10,395 bases of DNA. It comes from Chloroflexota bacterium (GTDB taxonomy: Bacteria; Chloroflexota; Dormibacteria; CF-121). Positions within the stretch are counted from its first letter, which is position 1, and each line of letters starts with the position of its first letter. Below are positions 1 through 5,815 of this stretch, piece after piece. The notes below the pieces were generated by a model, which was not told the DNA's origin, did not search any database, and worked only from the letters and a program-made list of their open reading frames with translations. The stretch is from positions 1 to 10,395 of the forward strand of contig VBEQ01000045.1 of assembly GCA_005881235.1 (NCBI GenBank), written 5' to 3'. A program made the position numbers and the translations under genes.

Positions 1-451
1 CCTGGTTCAGCGGCTGAATATTGCGGGCGCTGGTGCTGATCAGATTGATCTCGAGCGCAACCGCCATGGTCTGGCAATCCGTGCAGGAGCTGTAGGCGAA
101 CGCCACGTTCTTCGGCCCAGCGTTCGGCCCGGGGATTTGATTGAGCTTGACGTTTCCGTCCACCCGGAAATGGCCGTCGGCGTGGTTGATCACCTGAACG
201 ATGTTGTTGCCGCCGCCGGCGGCCGGAAACCCCGCGAGTTGACCGCTGTCCGTCGACGCAGCAGCCGCCACAGACGGGGTCGGCGTGGACGCGGGACTGT
301 TGGAAAAGGTGCCGGTCTCAGCCGCAACCGCAACGCCACTCAGACCCAGCAGCAGGACGGCGCCAGCGGCGAGGTACGGGGCGCGGGCTCGCTTGAGCAG
401 CGCCGTCAGCATGGCGCCGCGGGTGCCGAGCAATGTCCGGATCTTTTCCAT
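1..451 (-). CDS. Secreted or membrane-anchored hypothetical protein with SSCTDCQT motif (3' part missing)
   Basis: Reading leftward from ATG at 451, the frame stays open for 150 codons to the window edge, so the C-terminus is missing. Residues 1-25 are basic. Residues 26-44 are hydrophobic (YLAAGAVLLLGLSGVAVAA) and look like a signal peptide or anchor. A low-complexity Ser/Thr/Pro/Ala linker covers about 48-68. A conserved-looking domain follows with NVAFAYSSCTDCQT at 115-128, including a CxxC pair (C123, C126), then MAVALEINLI. I associate this SSCT-x-C...AVA pattern with hypothetical actinobacterial and chloroflexal proteins of unknown role; that is recollection, not a search. A GGAGAG site lies six bases before ATG 451. 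An in-frame ATG at 466 is possible but less well placed. It is probably co-oriented with the SRPBCC-like gene upstream. Existence is fairly secure; function is unknown. Confidence 0.72.
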   Translation of the reverse strand, partial: MEKIRTLLGTRGAMLTALLKRARAPYLAAGAVLLLGLSGVAVAAETGTFSNSPASTPTPSVAAAASTDSGQLAGFPAAGGGNNIVQVINHADGHFRVDGNVKLNQIPGPNAGPKNVAFAYSSCTDCQTMAVALEINLISTSARNIQPLNQ

Positions 452-473
452 CTCTGGCTCTCCCATCGCGAAT

Positions 474-500
474 GCGGACCGGGCGATTGACCCGGTCCGC
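474..500 (-). terminator. Intergenic stem-loop between the two leftward genes
   Basis: A perfect 10-bp inverted repeat (GCGGACCGGG at 474-483, CCCGGTCCGC at 491-500) flanks a 7-base loop. It lies 17 bases past the stop of the SRPBCC-like gene and before the start at 451. No clear T-run follows on either strand, so it may be a weak or factor-assisted terminator, or an RNA-processing or stability hairpin, rather than a canonical intrinsic terminator. Confidence 0.5.
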
Positions 501-517
501 CTCTATTCGGCTACGTC

Positions 518-871
518 CTAGGCCTTGCGCCCTTCCGCGAAGTTCTTGAAGCGCGTCAGGTAGAGGTTGATCCGCTTCTCTACCCAGTCAGGACCCTGGC
601 CGGCCTTTTCCAGGCCATCACGGTTGTAGCGCAGCTGCAGGCGAACCTCGGTTCCGCCCTTGTCGCCGGGCTCGAAGAACGCGGTGCCCGCCTCGGCATT
701 CCGTAGCTCCTCGGGGAGGTTCCCCGTCGCTACGTCCTCGGACTTGCCGCCGACCTTGAGGCCCATGCCGGGGCCGCCTTCCTTGGTCCACTCCGTCCAC
801 TTTTGACGGGCCTTTTCTGGCGGGATTCCGACCTGCACCGCGCTTTGGGCCATGCTCATCGTTGTCGCCAT
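518..871 (-). CDS. Short SRPBCC (polyketide cyclase/dehydrase-like) family protein
   Basis: A 117-aa cytoplasmic protein with no signal or membrane segment. The start is well supported: ATG at 871 is preceded by AGGAGG with suitable spacing, and the frame ends in TAG at 518-520. The N-terminal stretch (AQSAVQVGIPPEKARQKWTEW, about 8-28) resembles the first strand and helix of SRPBCC folds. The C-terminal half (GTEVRLQLRYN, then WVEKRINLYLTRFKNFAEGR) resembles the final strand and long helix of the family's small cyclase/dehydrase-like members. It is shorter than the usual 140-150 aa. SRPBCC proteins bind hydrophobic ligands; no ligand or reaction can be inferred here. It is divergent from the peptide cluster, sharing the 872-985 intergenic region. 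A link to that cluster is possible but not shown. Confidence 0.7.
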   Translation of the reverse strand: MATTMSMAQSAVQVGIPPEKARQKWTEWTKEGGPGMGLKVGGKSEDVATGNLPEELRNAEAGTAFFEPGDKGGTEVRLQLRYNRDGLEKAGQGPDWVEKRINLYLTRFKNFAEGRKA

Positions 872-943
872 TCCTCTACCTCCTGTGAAGTCCCGGGCGA
901 GCTAGAGCTCGGTGACTGACCGCCACTTCGCGAACCCAGGTGG

Positions 944-974
944 TTGACATGTAGACGATGCTATCACATAGAAT
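944..974 (+). promoter_or_regulatory. Sigma70-like promoter for the peptide/protease cluster
   Basis: A consensus -35 TTGACA (944-949) is followed after 19 bases by TAGAAT (969-974), or after 18 bases by ATAGAA. The surrounding DNA is AT-richer than the genes. The spacing is slightly long. Transcription would start near 981-986, at or just before the ATG of the 65-aa ORF, implying a leaderless or nearly leaderless message. The 872-985 gap otherwise holds only the ribosome binding site of the leftward gene and a GAGCT-rich patch at 900-911. Confidence 0.55.
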
Positions 975-985
975 GATTACCGACA

Positions 986-1183
986 ATGCATAAGATGATA
1001 CACAAGCTCATCCATTTTCGGCGCGGCAACATCAACGTGATTGCTGACGTGAACGCCACCGTCACGACCGGCGACAGCGGCGTGGCGACGAGCTCCGCCG
1101 CCAGCTACAGCCGCATCGTGCAACGGAGCGGACGCGTGCAAACGGAATCGGGCGCTACTGCGCCCAAAGACGGAGGAGGTTAA
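986..1183 (+). CDS. Small hypothetical protein leading the peptide cluster (65 aa)
   Basis: This 65-codon frame lies between the promoter and the four paralogous peptide genes. Its TAA stop (1181-1183) is two bases before the next ATG, and the next gene's GGAGGAGG ribosome binding site forms its last codons. The product starts with a basic/His segment (MHKMIHKLIHFRRG), continues with Asn/Val/Thr-rich NINVIADVNATVTTGD and a Ser/Ala patch, and ends SYSRIVQRSGRVQTESGA...GGG. It has no Cys and no membrane segment. No Shine-Dalgarno precedes ATG 986, but the promoter position would allow leaderless translation. Third positions from codon 12 on are GC-rich, as in real genes here. I do not recognise the family. 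It may be a structural or accessory peptide of the cluster, or only a translated leader. Confidence 0.5.
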   Translation: MHKMIHKLIHFRRGNINVIADVNATVTTGDSGVATSSAASYSRIVQRSGRVQTESGATAPKDGGG

Positions 1184-1185
1184 CG

Positions 1186-1416
1186 ATGACGAAGGCGACC
1201 GATGAGGGGATTGAGCCCCGGCGCTCAGCCCTCACCAAGGACGAGCTCGAGTCGCAGGTCGGGGAGCAACTGCCTGATCGGGAGCAAATGTCCCTGATCA
1301 ATGCCAATGTTGCCGCCCCCGTGAACCTCGCGCTCGCCGCCAACATCCTGTCCGACAACTCGATCGCGTACGCCAACGCGCAGCAGGTAGCGCCGATCAC
1401 GCAGACCAACCCTTAG
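1186..1416 (+). CDS. Precursor-like small protein, paralogue 1 (76 aa)
   Basis: First of four tandem paralogues. ATG 1186 is preceded by GGAGGAGG with good spacing. Residues 1-15 are unique and this copy has the longest N-terminus. A shared acidic helix-like segment follows (LTKDELESQ, 16-24), then the common 50-residue block at 27-76. That block starts EQLPDREQMSLINAN, continues with Asn/Ala-rich sequence and LSDNS, and ends with AYANAQQ and PITQTNP. There is no Cys, no classical signal peptide and no double-Gly leader. I infer a leader-plus-core peptide, with the charged N-terminal part as leader, because an RRE/M50 protease gene follows the array. Alternatives are a small surface or structural protein. 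Being nearest the promoter, this copy may be expressed most. Confidence 0.8.
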   Translation: MTKATDEGIEPRRSALTKDELESQVGEQLPDREQMSLINANVAAPVNLALAANILSDNSIAYANAQQVAPITQTNP

Positions 1417-1438
1417 GAAAAAGGAGGTAGTTTCCAGG

Positions 1439-1660
1439 ATGAGTCAGCTACAGAAGGCTGGACTTTCGACGGAAGAGCTCGAAGCTCAACAGGGTGAACA
1501 ACTCCCCGATCGGGAGCAGATGTCCCTGATCAACGCCAACGTCGCGGCACCAATTAACGCTGCCATCGCGCTCAACGTGCTGAGTGACGGGTCGGTCGCC
1601 TACGCGAACGCGGAGCAGACAGCGCCGATCTCGCAGAGCAACCTGCCGCCACCCGCGTAA
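1439..1660 (+). CDS. Precursor-like small protein, paralogue 2 (73 aa)
   Basis: Second tandem copy, starting 22 bases after the stop of copy 1. AAGGAGG lies upstream of ATG 1439 and sits in the loop of a small GGAAA/TTTCC hairpin (1416-1435), so it should be accessible. The N-terminus is short (MSQLQKAG), followed by LSTEELEAQ (9-17), the shared block at 20-69, and a short tail PPPA. Within the block it matches copy 3 at 44 of 50 positions by direct count. Differences fall mainly in the hydrophobic positions (V/L, I/V, L/A). Like its siblings it lacks Cys and is rich in Asn, Ala and Gln. The inferred role is the same as copy 1; function is unproven. Confidence 0.8.
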   Translation: MSQLQKAGLSTEELEAQQGEQLPDREQMSLINANVAAPINAAIALNVLSDGSVAYANAEQTAPISQSNLPPPA

Positions 1661-1671
1661 AGGAGGATTTC

Positions 1672-1905
1672 ATGGCGATCAAGAAAACGACGCCCGAGAG
1701 CCAACTTTCGAAGGAAGAGCTCGAGGCCCAGGACGCTGAACAATTGCCGGACCGGGAGCAGATGTCGCTGATCAATGCCAACCTGGCGGCCCCGATTAAC
1801 GCCGCGGTCGCGGCCAACGTTCTCTCCGACGGGTCGCTGGCATATGCCAACGCCCAGCAGACGGCGCCGATCAGCCAGGGCAACCTGTCGCCGCCCGCGA
1901 TTTAA
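1672..1905 (+). CDS. Precursor-like small protein, paralogue 3 (77 aa)
   Basis: Third tandem copy, 11 bases after copy 2. The TAA of copy 2 runs directly into the AAAGGAGG site before ATG 1672, so translation is probably coupled. It starts MAIKKTTPES, then LSKEELEAQ (12-20), the shared block at 23-72, and the tail SPPAI. The MAIKK start is shared only with copy 4, pointing to a recent duplication of 3 and 4, while its tail resembles that of copy 2. The block keeps all invariant positions (EQLPDREQMSL, NAN, LSD, AYANA, PI-Q-N). No Cys. The same precursor-like interpretation and caveats apply. Confidence 0.8.
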   Translation: MAIKKTTPESQLSKEELEAQDAEQLPDREQMSLINANLAAPINAAVAANVLSDGSLAYANAQQTAPISQGNLSPPAI

Positions 1906-1920
1906 GGAGGAAGAACCCAC

Positions 1921-2139
1921 ATGGCGATCAAGAAATCGGACGCCCGGGGCGAGCTTTCAACGGAAGAGCTCGCGGCACAGCATGCCGAACAACTGCCGGA
2001 CCGGGAGCAGATGTCGCTGGTAAATGCGAACCTCGCGCTTCCGATCAACGCGGCGGTGGCCGCAAACGTCCTATCCGACGGCTCGACGGCTTACGCCAAC
2101 GCTATCCAGGGCACGCCCATCACGCAGGGCAACCTGTAG
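1921..2139 (+). CDS. Precursor-like small protein, paralogue 4 (72 aa)
   Basis: Last copy of the array. ATG 1921 follows TAAGGAGG, which overlaps the stop of copy 3. It starts MAIKKSDARG, then LSTEELAAQ (12-20), and ends exactly with the shared block (23-72). It is the most divergent in the variable columns: SLVNANLALP instead of SLINAN-AAP, and ANAIQGTPITQ instead of ANAQQTAPISQ. It lacks the Pro-rich tail of copies 2 and 3. A hairpin terminator begins 11 bases after its stop, separating the array from the protease gene. The pattern of a fixed N-terminal block with changes near the C-terminus fits a diversifying peptide family, but four sequences are too few to prove it. Confidence 0.8.
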   Translation: MAIKKSDARGELSTEELAAQHAEQLPDREQMSLVNANLALPINAAVAANVLSDGSTAYANAIQGTPITQGNL

Positions 2140-2150
2140 CGACCATCGGC

Positions 2151-2183
2151 AAGAGGGGCGGTCATCATGACCGCCCCTTTTCC
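2151..2183 (+). terminator. Intrinsic terminator or attenuator between peptide array and protease
   Basis: GGGGCGGTCAT (2155-2165) and ATGACCGCCCC (2167-2177) are perfect 11-bp complements around a single base, so the effective loop is 3-5 bases. A TTTT run follows (2178-2181) and an A-rich 5' flank can extend the stem. It lies just after the last peptide gene and 26 bases before the protease start. With no obvious promoter between them, partial read-through would keep protease expression below that of the peptides. Confidence 0.8.
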
Positions 2184-2202
2184 GTCTTAAGGAGGAGTCA
2201 CG

Positions 2203-3789
2203 CTGGAATCCGCAGCACCGCGCCTCGCTGAGGGCCTCGAGTTGCTCGGGGAGTACAAGGATTCCGGATTCAAAGAACCGCCGTTCCTCGCCCGGCGAGC
2301 CGACGGGCAGGTCCTCCAGTTGCCACGCCTCCTGTACCTCGTGGCCGCCAGCAGCGATGGCTCGCGGAGCTATGGACAGATCGCAGAGGCCGTCAGCGAG
2401 CAGTTCGGGCGCGGCGTCAGTGCGGACAACGTGCAGACGCTGGTTGACAGCAAGTTGCGGCCGCTGGGAGTCCTCGCTGCTCCCGACGGCTCCAGCCTCA
2501 AGCTGGAGCGGCCGAACCCCTTACTTGCCCTGAACTTCAAGACGGCCGTCATCCCACCCGCGCTCGTGAACGCGGTCACCACCGTCTTCCGACCCTGGTT
2601 CTGGCCGCTCGTCGTGGTGGCGGCGCTGGCCGGCTTCTTCGCCCTCGACTGGTGGCTGTTCTTTGTGCATGGCATCGCGCAAGGCCTGCGCCACCTGGTC
2701 AACGAGCCGGTGTTCTTCCTGATCGTGTTCGTTTTGGTCGTCCTCTCGGCGGCGCTGCATGAATGCGGGCACGCCACGGCGTGCCGCTATGGGGGAGCCC
2801 ATCCGGGGGTCATGGGCGTGGGCATCTACCTGGTGTGGCCGGCGTTCTACACCGATGTCACCGACGCCTACCGGCTCGGCAAGGGTGGGCGCCTTCGCAC
2901 CGACCTCGGCGGTGTCTATTTCAATGCCCTGTTCATGCTTGGAGCGCTCGGCATCTATCTCTTGACGCACTTCGAAGTGCTGATCGCGGTCATCCTGCTG
3001 CTGCAGTTTGAAATGCTCCATCAGTTTCTGCCGTTCCTTCGCCTCGACGGCTACTACGTGATCGCCGACCTTACGGGTGTCCCCGACATCTTCGCCCGCA
3101 TGAAACCGGTGCTCCTGAGCCTCCTGCCCTGGCGTAAACCCGATTCTCGAGTTACGGTTCTCAAGGGTTGGGTTCGCATCGTCGTGACGGCATGGGTGGT
3201 CCTAACCGTCGCGTTCATCCTCTACGCCTATGGCGTGATGCTGCTTCACATGCCGACCATCGTGGGGACCGCATGGGCATCGTTTGTGGATCTTGTCGGA
3301 GGAGCATCTATCGCCGTCCAGCACGGCCAGATTGCGAGTGGTCTTTTTTCGGCGCTCCAGCTCGTTCTGCTCGCGCTTCCCATCCTGGGACTGGTATGGA
3401 TGCTGGTGCGCCTCGTGCAACGTCTCGTTCTCCTCGCATGGGTCCGAACGCGCGGGCGACCGCTGCACCGTGCGACAAGCTTCCTCGTGATGGCCGCCGG
3501 CGCGCTCCTGCTCGCGCTGGCCTGGATTCCGCCACAGGGAAACTATCAGCCAATTTCCCCGAGCGCTCACGGCACGATCAACGAGAGCTTCGACAATGGC
3601 GGTGCGGTCTTCAACGGCGTCGTCAGGCTCGTTCCGCCCTTGCGTGACATCGTTCCGGCGGCGAGCCCGTCTGCTGCGCCCTCCAGCAGCGCGCCGCCAG
3701 TCTTGCCCTCACCCGCCGCCAACCCCGCGGCGTCCTCCTCTCCGGCTGCAACTCCTGCGGCTTCGCCGACTCCTTCGCCGAGTCCTTAA
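2203..3789 (+). CDS. PqqD/RRE-like domain fused to M50 (site-2-type) membrane zinc metalloprotease
   Basis: Proposed 528-aa multipass membrane protein. I start it at CTG 2203 because AAGGAGG (2189-2195) lies seven bases upstream. The extra codons also add RLAEGLELLGEY, which looks like the conserved beginning of this family. TTG 2242 is the fallback start (515 aa). Residues about 5-95 form a winged-helix, PqqD-like domain of the kind that binds leader peptides. Hydrophobic segments lie near 133-155, 170-185, 237-255, 258-268, 324-343, 383-400 and 427-442. The zinc motif HECGH is at 186-190 (His186, Glu187, His190). The M50 second motif LDG at 281-283 supplies Asp282 as likely third ligand. 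A Pro/Ala/Ser tail covers about 486-528. It probably cleaves or helps export the adjacent peptides; the substrate is inferred from position. Confidence 0.85.
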   Translation: MESAAPRLAEGLELLGEYKDSGFKEPPFLARRADGQVLQLPRLLYLVAASSDGSRSYGQIAEAVSEQFGRGVSADNVQTLVDSKLRPLGVLAAPDGSSLKLERPNPLLALNFKTAVIPPALVNAVTTVFRPWFWPLVVVAALAGFFALDWWLFFVHGIAQGLRHLVNEPVFFLIVFVLVVLSAALHECGHATACRYGGAHPGVMGVGIYLVWPAFYTDVTDAYRLGKGGRLRTDLGGVYFNALFMLGALGIYLLTHFEVLIAVILLLQFEMLHQFLPFLRLDGYYVIADLTGVPDIFARMKPVLLSLLPWRKPDSRVTVLKGWVRIVVTAWVVLTVAFILYAYGVMLLHMPTIVGTAWASFVDLVGGASIAVQHGQIASGLFSALQLVLLALPILGLVWMLVRLVQRLVLLAWVRTRGRPLHRATSFLVMAAGALLLALAWIPPQGNYQPISPSAHGTINESFDNGGAVFNGVVRLVPPLRDIVPAASPSAAPSSSAPPVLPSPAANPAASSSPAATPAASPTPSPSP

Positions 3790-3790
3790 G

Positions 3791-4705
3791 TCAGGCGCGG
3801 ACGAGCTCGCTGCGCCATGGAGGGTTGGCACCCGCCCGAGTACAGGTAATGGAGGCGACCAGGCAGGCGAACTCGAGGGCGGCATGGAGTTCGTCACGTT
3901 CGAGATGAAGGTCCCGGTCCAATCGGTCGTGATCGGAGAGCCATGCCAGCAGGGCGGCCCCGAACGCGTCGCCGGCGCCGATCGTGTCGACGACCTGCAC
4001 GACGGGAGCCGCAACTTTGACTTCGCCGTCTCCGTTCACGCCAACGGCGCCCTCTGCTCCGAGGGTCACGACGACGAGCCGCGGCCCACACGCCAACAGG
4101 GCACGGGCGGCTTCACGAAGGGGGAGGGAGGGAAATAACCAGGCCAGGTCGGCATCGCTGGCTTTGACGATGGTGCTTTCCGAGATAAGTGAGTCCAGAC
4201 GGGGGCGGTACTGCGGATCCGTCGCGAGCACGGGCCTGATGTTTGGATCGAGCATGATCAGGCGCCTCCCGTGCTCACGGCGGACGAGTTCGGCCAGGGA
4301 TAACGCCATCGGCTCCAGCACGAGGCCAAGCGTTCCCAGGTGAAGGGCCTTGACCTCCACGGGCAGTTCAGCGGGAAGCCTCTGAGGGGTTAGGTTCGGC
4401 GCTGAAGTCCCCTGGATAAAGAACTCGTATTCAGCCAGCCCATCCTTTCCGATGTTGGCGACGGCAATCGTCGTCGGCTCGGGGCCAAATGTGGCGAGCG
4501 CAAGGCTAGCTCCATCTGCAGCGAGTTGATCGGCGAGCATGCGTCCGAATTCGTCGCTAGAAAAGTGCCCGAGAAATGCAGTTGGAACCTCGAGCCGAGC
4601 AAGCGCCCGCGCCGTGTTAAAGGGGCCACCGCCGGGAGTAGGACGTCGGTTACCGCCGCCCGTGGTGACCATATCGATCAGCGCTTCTCCGCAAACGACA
4701 ATCAC
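3791..4705 (-). CDS. PfkB-family sugar kinase, fructokinase-like
   Basis: A 304-aa cytoplasmic ribokinase-fold enzyme, close to the family's usual 300-330 aa. The N-terminus VVCGEALIDM is typical. PfkB signature 1 appears as GGGPFNTARALARL (25-38). DPNIRP at 153-158 is typical of fructokinase-like members. Signature 2, DTIGAGDAFGAALLAWL (240-256), carries the anion hole and catalytic base Asp246. TLGAEGA (214-220) is the nucleotide-side loop. It should phosphorylate a sugar from ATP, most likely fructose or another ketose made by the dehydrogenase in the rightward operon; the substrate is inferred. The start is GTG at 4705, overlapping the LacI stop by four bases (GTGA), so translation is coupled to the regulator. 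It converges with the M50 protease gene with one base between the stop codons. Confidence 0.9.
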   Translation of the reverse strand: MIVVCGEALIDMVTTGGGNRRPTPGGGPFNTARALARLEVPTAFLGHFSSDEFGRMLADQLAADGASLALATFGPEPTTIAVANIGKDGLAEYEFFIQGTSAPNLTPQRLPAELPVEVKALHLGTLGLVLEPMALSLAELVRREHGRRLIMLDPNIRPVLATDPQYRPRLDSLISESTIVKASDADLAWLFPSLPLREAARALLACGPRLVVVTLGAEGAVGVNGDGEVKVAAPVVQVVDTIGAGDAFGAALLAWLSDHDRLDRDLHLERDELHAALEFACLVASITCTRAGANPPWRSELVRA

Positions 4706-5733
4706 CGGCGGATCTCACCAGATCCTCGGGTGATGAGCCGCGTAGGGACCACGAGGTGGACAGAAGCCGATTGATCACCATCAATCCGGCGAAATAGCTG
4801 CTCCGCGGCTTTGCGACCCATGGTCGAGGGATCCTGCGCGATGACCGTAATCCCCGGTTCGAGCAGGTCGCCAAGCAGCACATCGTCGAACCCGACGAGC
4901 GCGATCCGGCGATGGAGATCGAGCCGATGCAACGCACGGCTGGCTCCGATGGTCAGCAGGTTTTGGCTGGTGAAAAGCGCGCTAGGCGGTTCCGTGAGTT
5001 TCAATAACTCGACCGTCGCCGCGTCGGCCCTGTCGATGCCATGAACGTTGAGCCGGACCAACTGCGGATCGAGTCCGATACTCGCCGCGGCCAGCTCCTG
5101 TTCGTAGCCCCGGTACCGTTCGGTGGCAGTGGTGATCGTCATCAAATCCCCCAGGTAGCCAATCCGGCGATGACCGTGTGCGATGAGGTGCCCGACACCT
5201 TGCCTCGTTCCGGCCTGGTTATCGGTCAGGATGCTATCGGCGTCTAGAAAGCCAGGCGGGCGGTCGACGAACACCATCGAGGTGCCCGCGCGACGCTCGC
5301 TCAGGAGATAGCTGTGGTCGTGGCTTGCAGGGACGATGATGAGGCCGTCGACGCGTCGTGAAGTGAATGCCGCGATGAGTTGTTGTTCACGGGCTTCGTC
5401 CTCATCGGAACTGCCCGCGAGGACCAGGACGCCCCGGCGAAGCGCGACGTCTTCGATTTCGCGGTGCAGCGCAGAGGAGAAGGGGTTTGCGACATCCTCC
5501 AGGAGGACGCCGATCGTGGATGTCTTCCGGTCGGAGCGCCTCAGGCTGCTGGCCCCGTGATCATGCCGGTAATCGAGCCGCTGGATCGCGCCAACAACCC
5601 GCGATCGGACCTCGTCCGACACGGCGGGTTCGGCATTGATCACCCGGGAGACGGTCTTCAGGCTGACCCCAGCAAGGGCGGCAACTTCGCGCATGGTCGG
5701 GCGGCCGCCAGCCCCCGTTCTGACCCTTGCCAA
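4702..5733 (-). CDS. LacI-family transcriptional repressor of the polyol locus
   Basis: 343 aa, the normal length for LacI/GalR regulators. The helix-turn-helix lies at about 14-33 (MREVAALAGVSLKTVSRVIN). The hinge region with LDYRHDHGASSLR follows at 53-65. From about 71 (TSTIGVLLEDVANPF) runs the periplasmic-binding-like effector domain, including VDRPPGFLDADSI and IALVGFDDV. The start is TTG 5733, chosen because AAAGGGGG lies six bases upstream and the resulting N-terminus precedes the HTH normally; ATG at codon 14 would cut into the HTH. It is divergent from the transporter operon and translationally coupled to the kinase. It probably binds the palindrome at 5816-5831 and represses both arms until a sugar or polyol inducer binds. 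The inducer is unknown. Confidence 0.92.
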   Translation of the reverse strand: MARVRTGAGGRPTMREVAALAGVSLKTVSRVINAEPAVSDEVRSRVVGAIQRLDYRHDHGASSLRRSDRKTSTIGVLLEDVANPFSSALHREIEDVALRRGVLVLAGSSDEDEAREQQLIAAFTSRRVDGLIIVPASHDHSYLLSERRAGTSMVFVDRPPGFLDADSILTDNQAGTRQGVGHLIAHGHRRIGYLGDLMTITTATERYRGYEQELAAASIGLDPQLVRLNVHGIDRADAATVELLKLTEPPSALFTSQNLLTIGASRALHRLDLHRRIALVGFDDVLLGDLLEPGITVIAQDPSTMGRKAAEQLFRRIDGDQSASVHLVVPTRLITRGSGEIRR

Positions 5734-5786
5734 CGTTGACCCCCTTTGCCCTGCGGCCCTTCGATAGCTGCCCTGGCAAGTTCGTC

Positions 5787-5815
5787 TTGCGCCAGGAACT
5801 ATCCTATGTTATAAG
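5787..5815 (+). promoter_or_regulatory. Promoter of the transporter operon
   Basis: TTGCGC (5787-5792) is followed after exactly 17 bases by TATAAG (5810-5815), close to the sigma70 consensus at the -10. The predicted start near 5822 falls inside the operator palindrome and gives a leader of about 75 bases before ATG 5897. For the opposite strand, TTGACA (5831-5826, within the operator) and TAGGAT (5806-5801) with a 19-base spacer form a weaker candidate promoter for the repressor-kinase operon. Confidence 0.55.

Larger units (their letters stand above)
1186..2139 (+). repeat. Tandem array of four paralogous small genes
   Basis: Gene starts are spaced 253, 233 and 249 bases apart, each with its own strong ribosome binding site. 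The C-terminal 50 codons align without gaps in all four copies, and 34 of 50 residues are identical throughout. This indicates duplication followed by selection on the protein, since N-termini and intergenic spacers differ in length and sequence. Confidence 0.85.

Noticed and set aside
900..911. GAGCTAGAGCTC patch as a regulatory palindrome
   Set aside because: Symmetry is imperfect at the centre, and it is too short to stand out in this composition.
1155..1883. Leftward open frames opposite the peptide array (1155-1409 and 1572-1883) that resemble each other
   Set aside because: They are antisense reflections of the duplicated rightward genes; similarity follows from the repeats, and none has a ribosome binding site like those of the rightward genes.
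1186..2139. CRISPR array or satellite DNA
   Set aside because: The repeat unit is a whole gene of about 230-250 bases that is conserved at protein level, not a short identical DNA repeat with spacers.
2521..3021. 166-codon leftward frame inside the protease gene
   Set aside because: The opposite strand encodes a clear M50 protease with catalytic motifs; the antisense product is charged and low in recognisable features.
3596..4138. 180-codon rightward frame across the end of the protease and the kinase
   Set aside because: It covers the recognisable C-termini of both genes and its product is Arg/Pro-rich, typical of an out-of-frame GC-rich reading.
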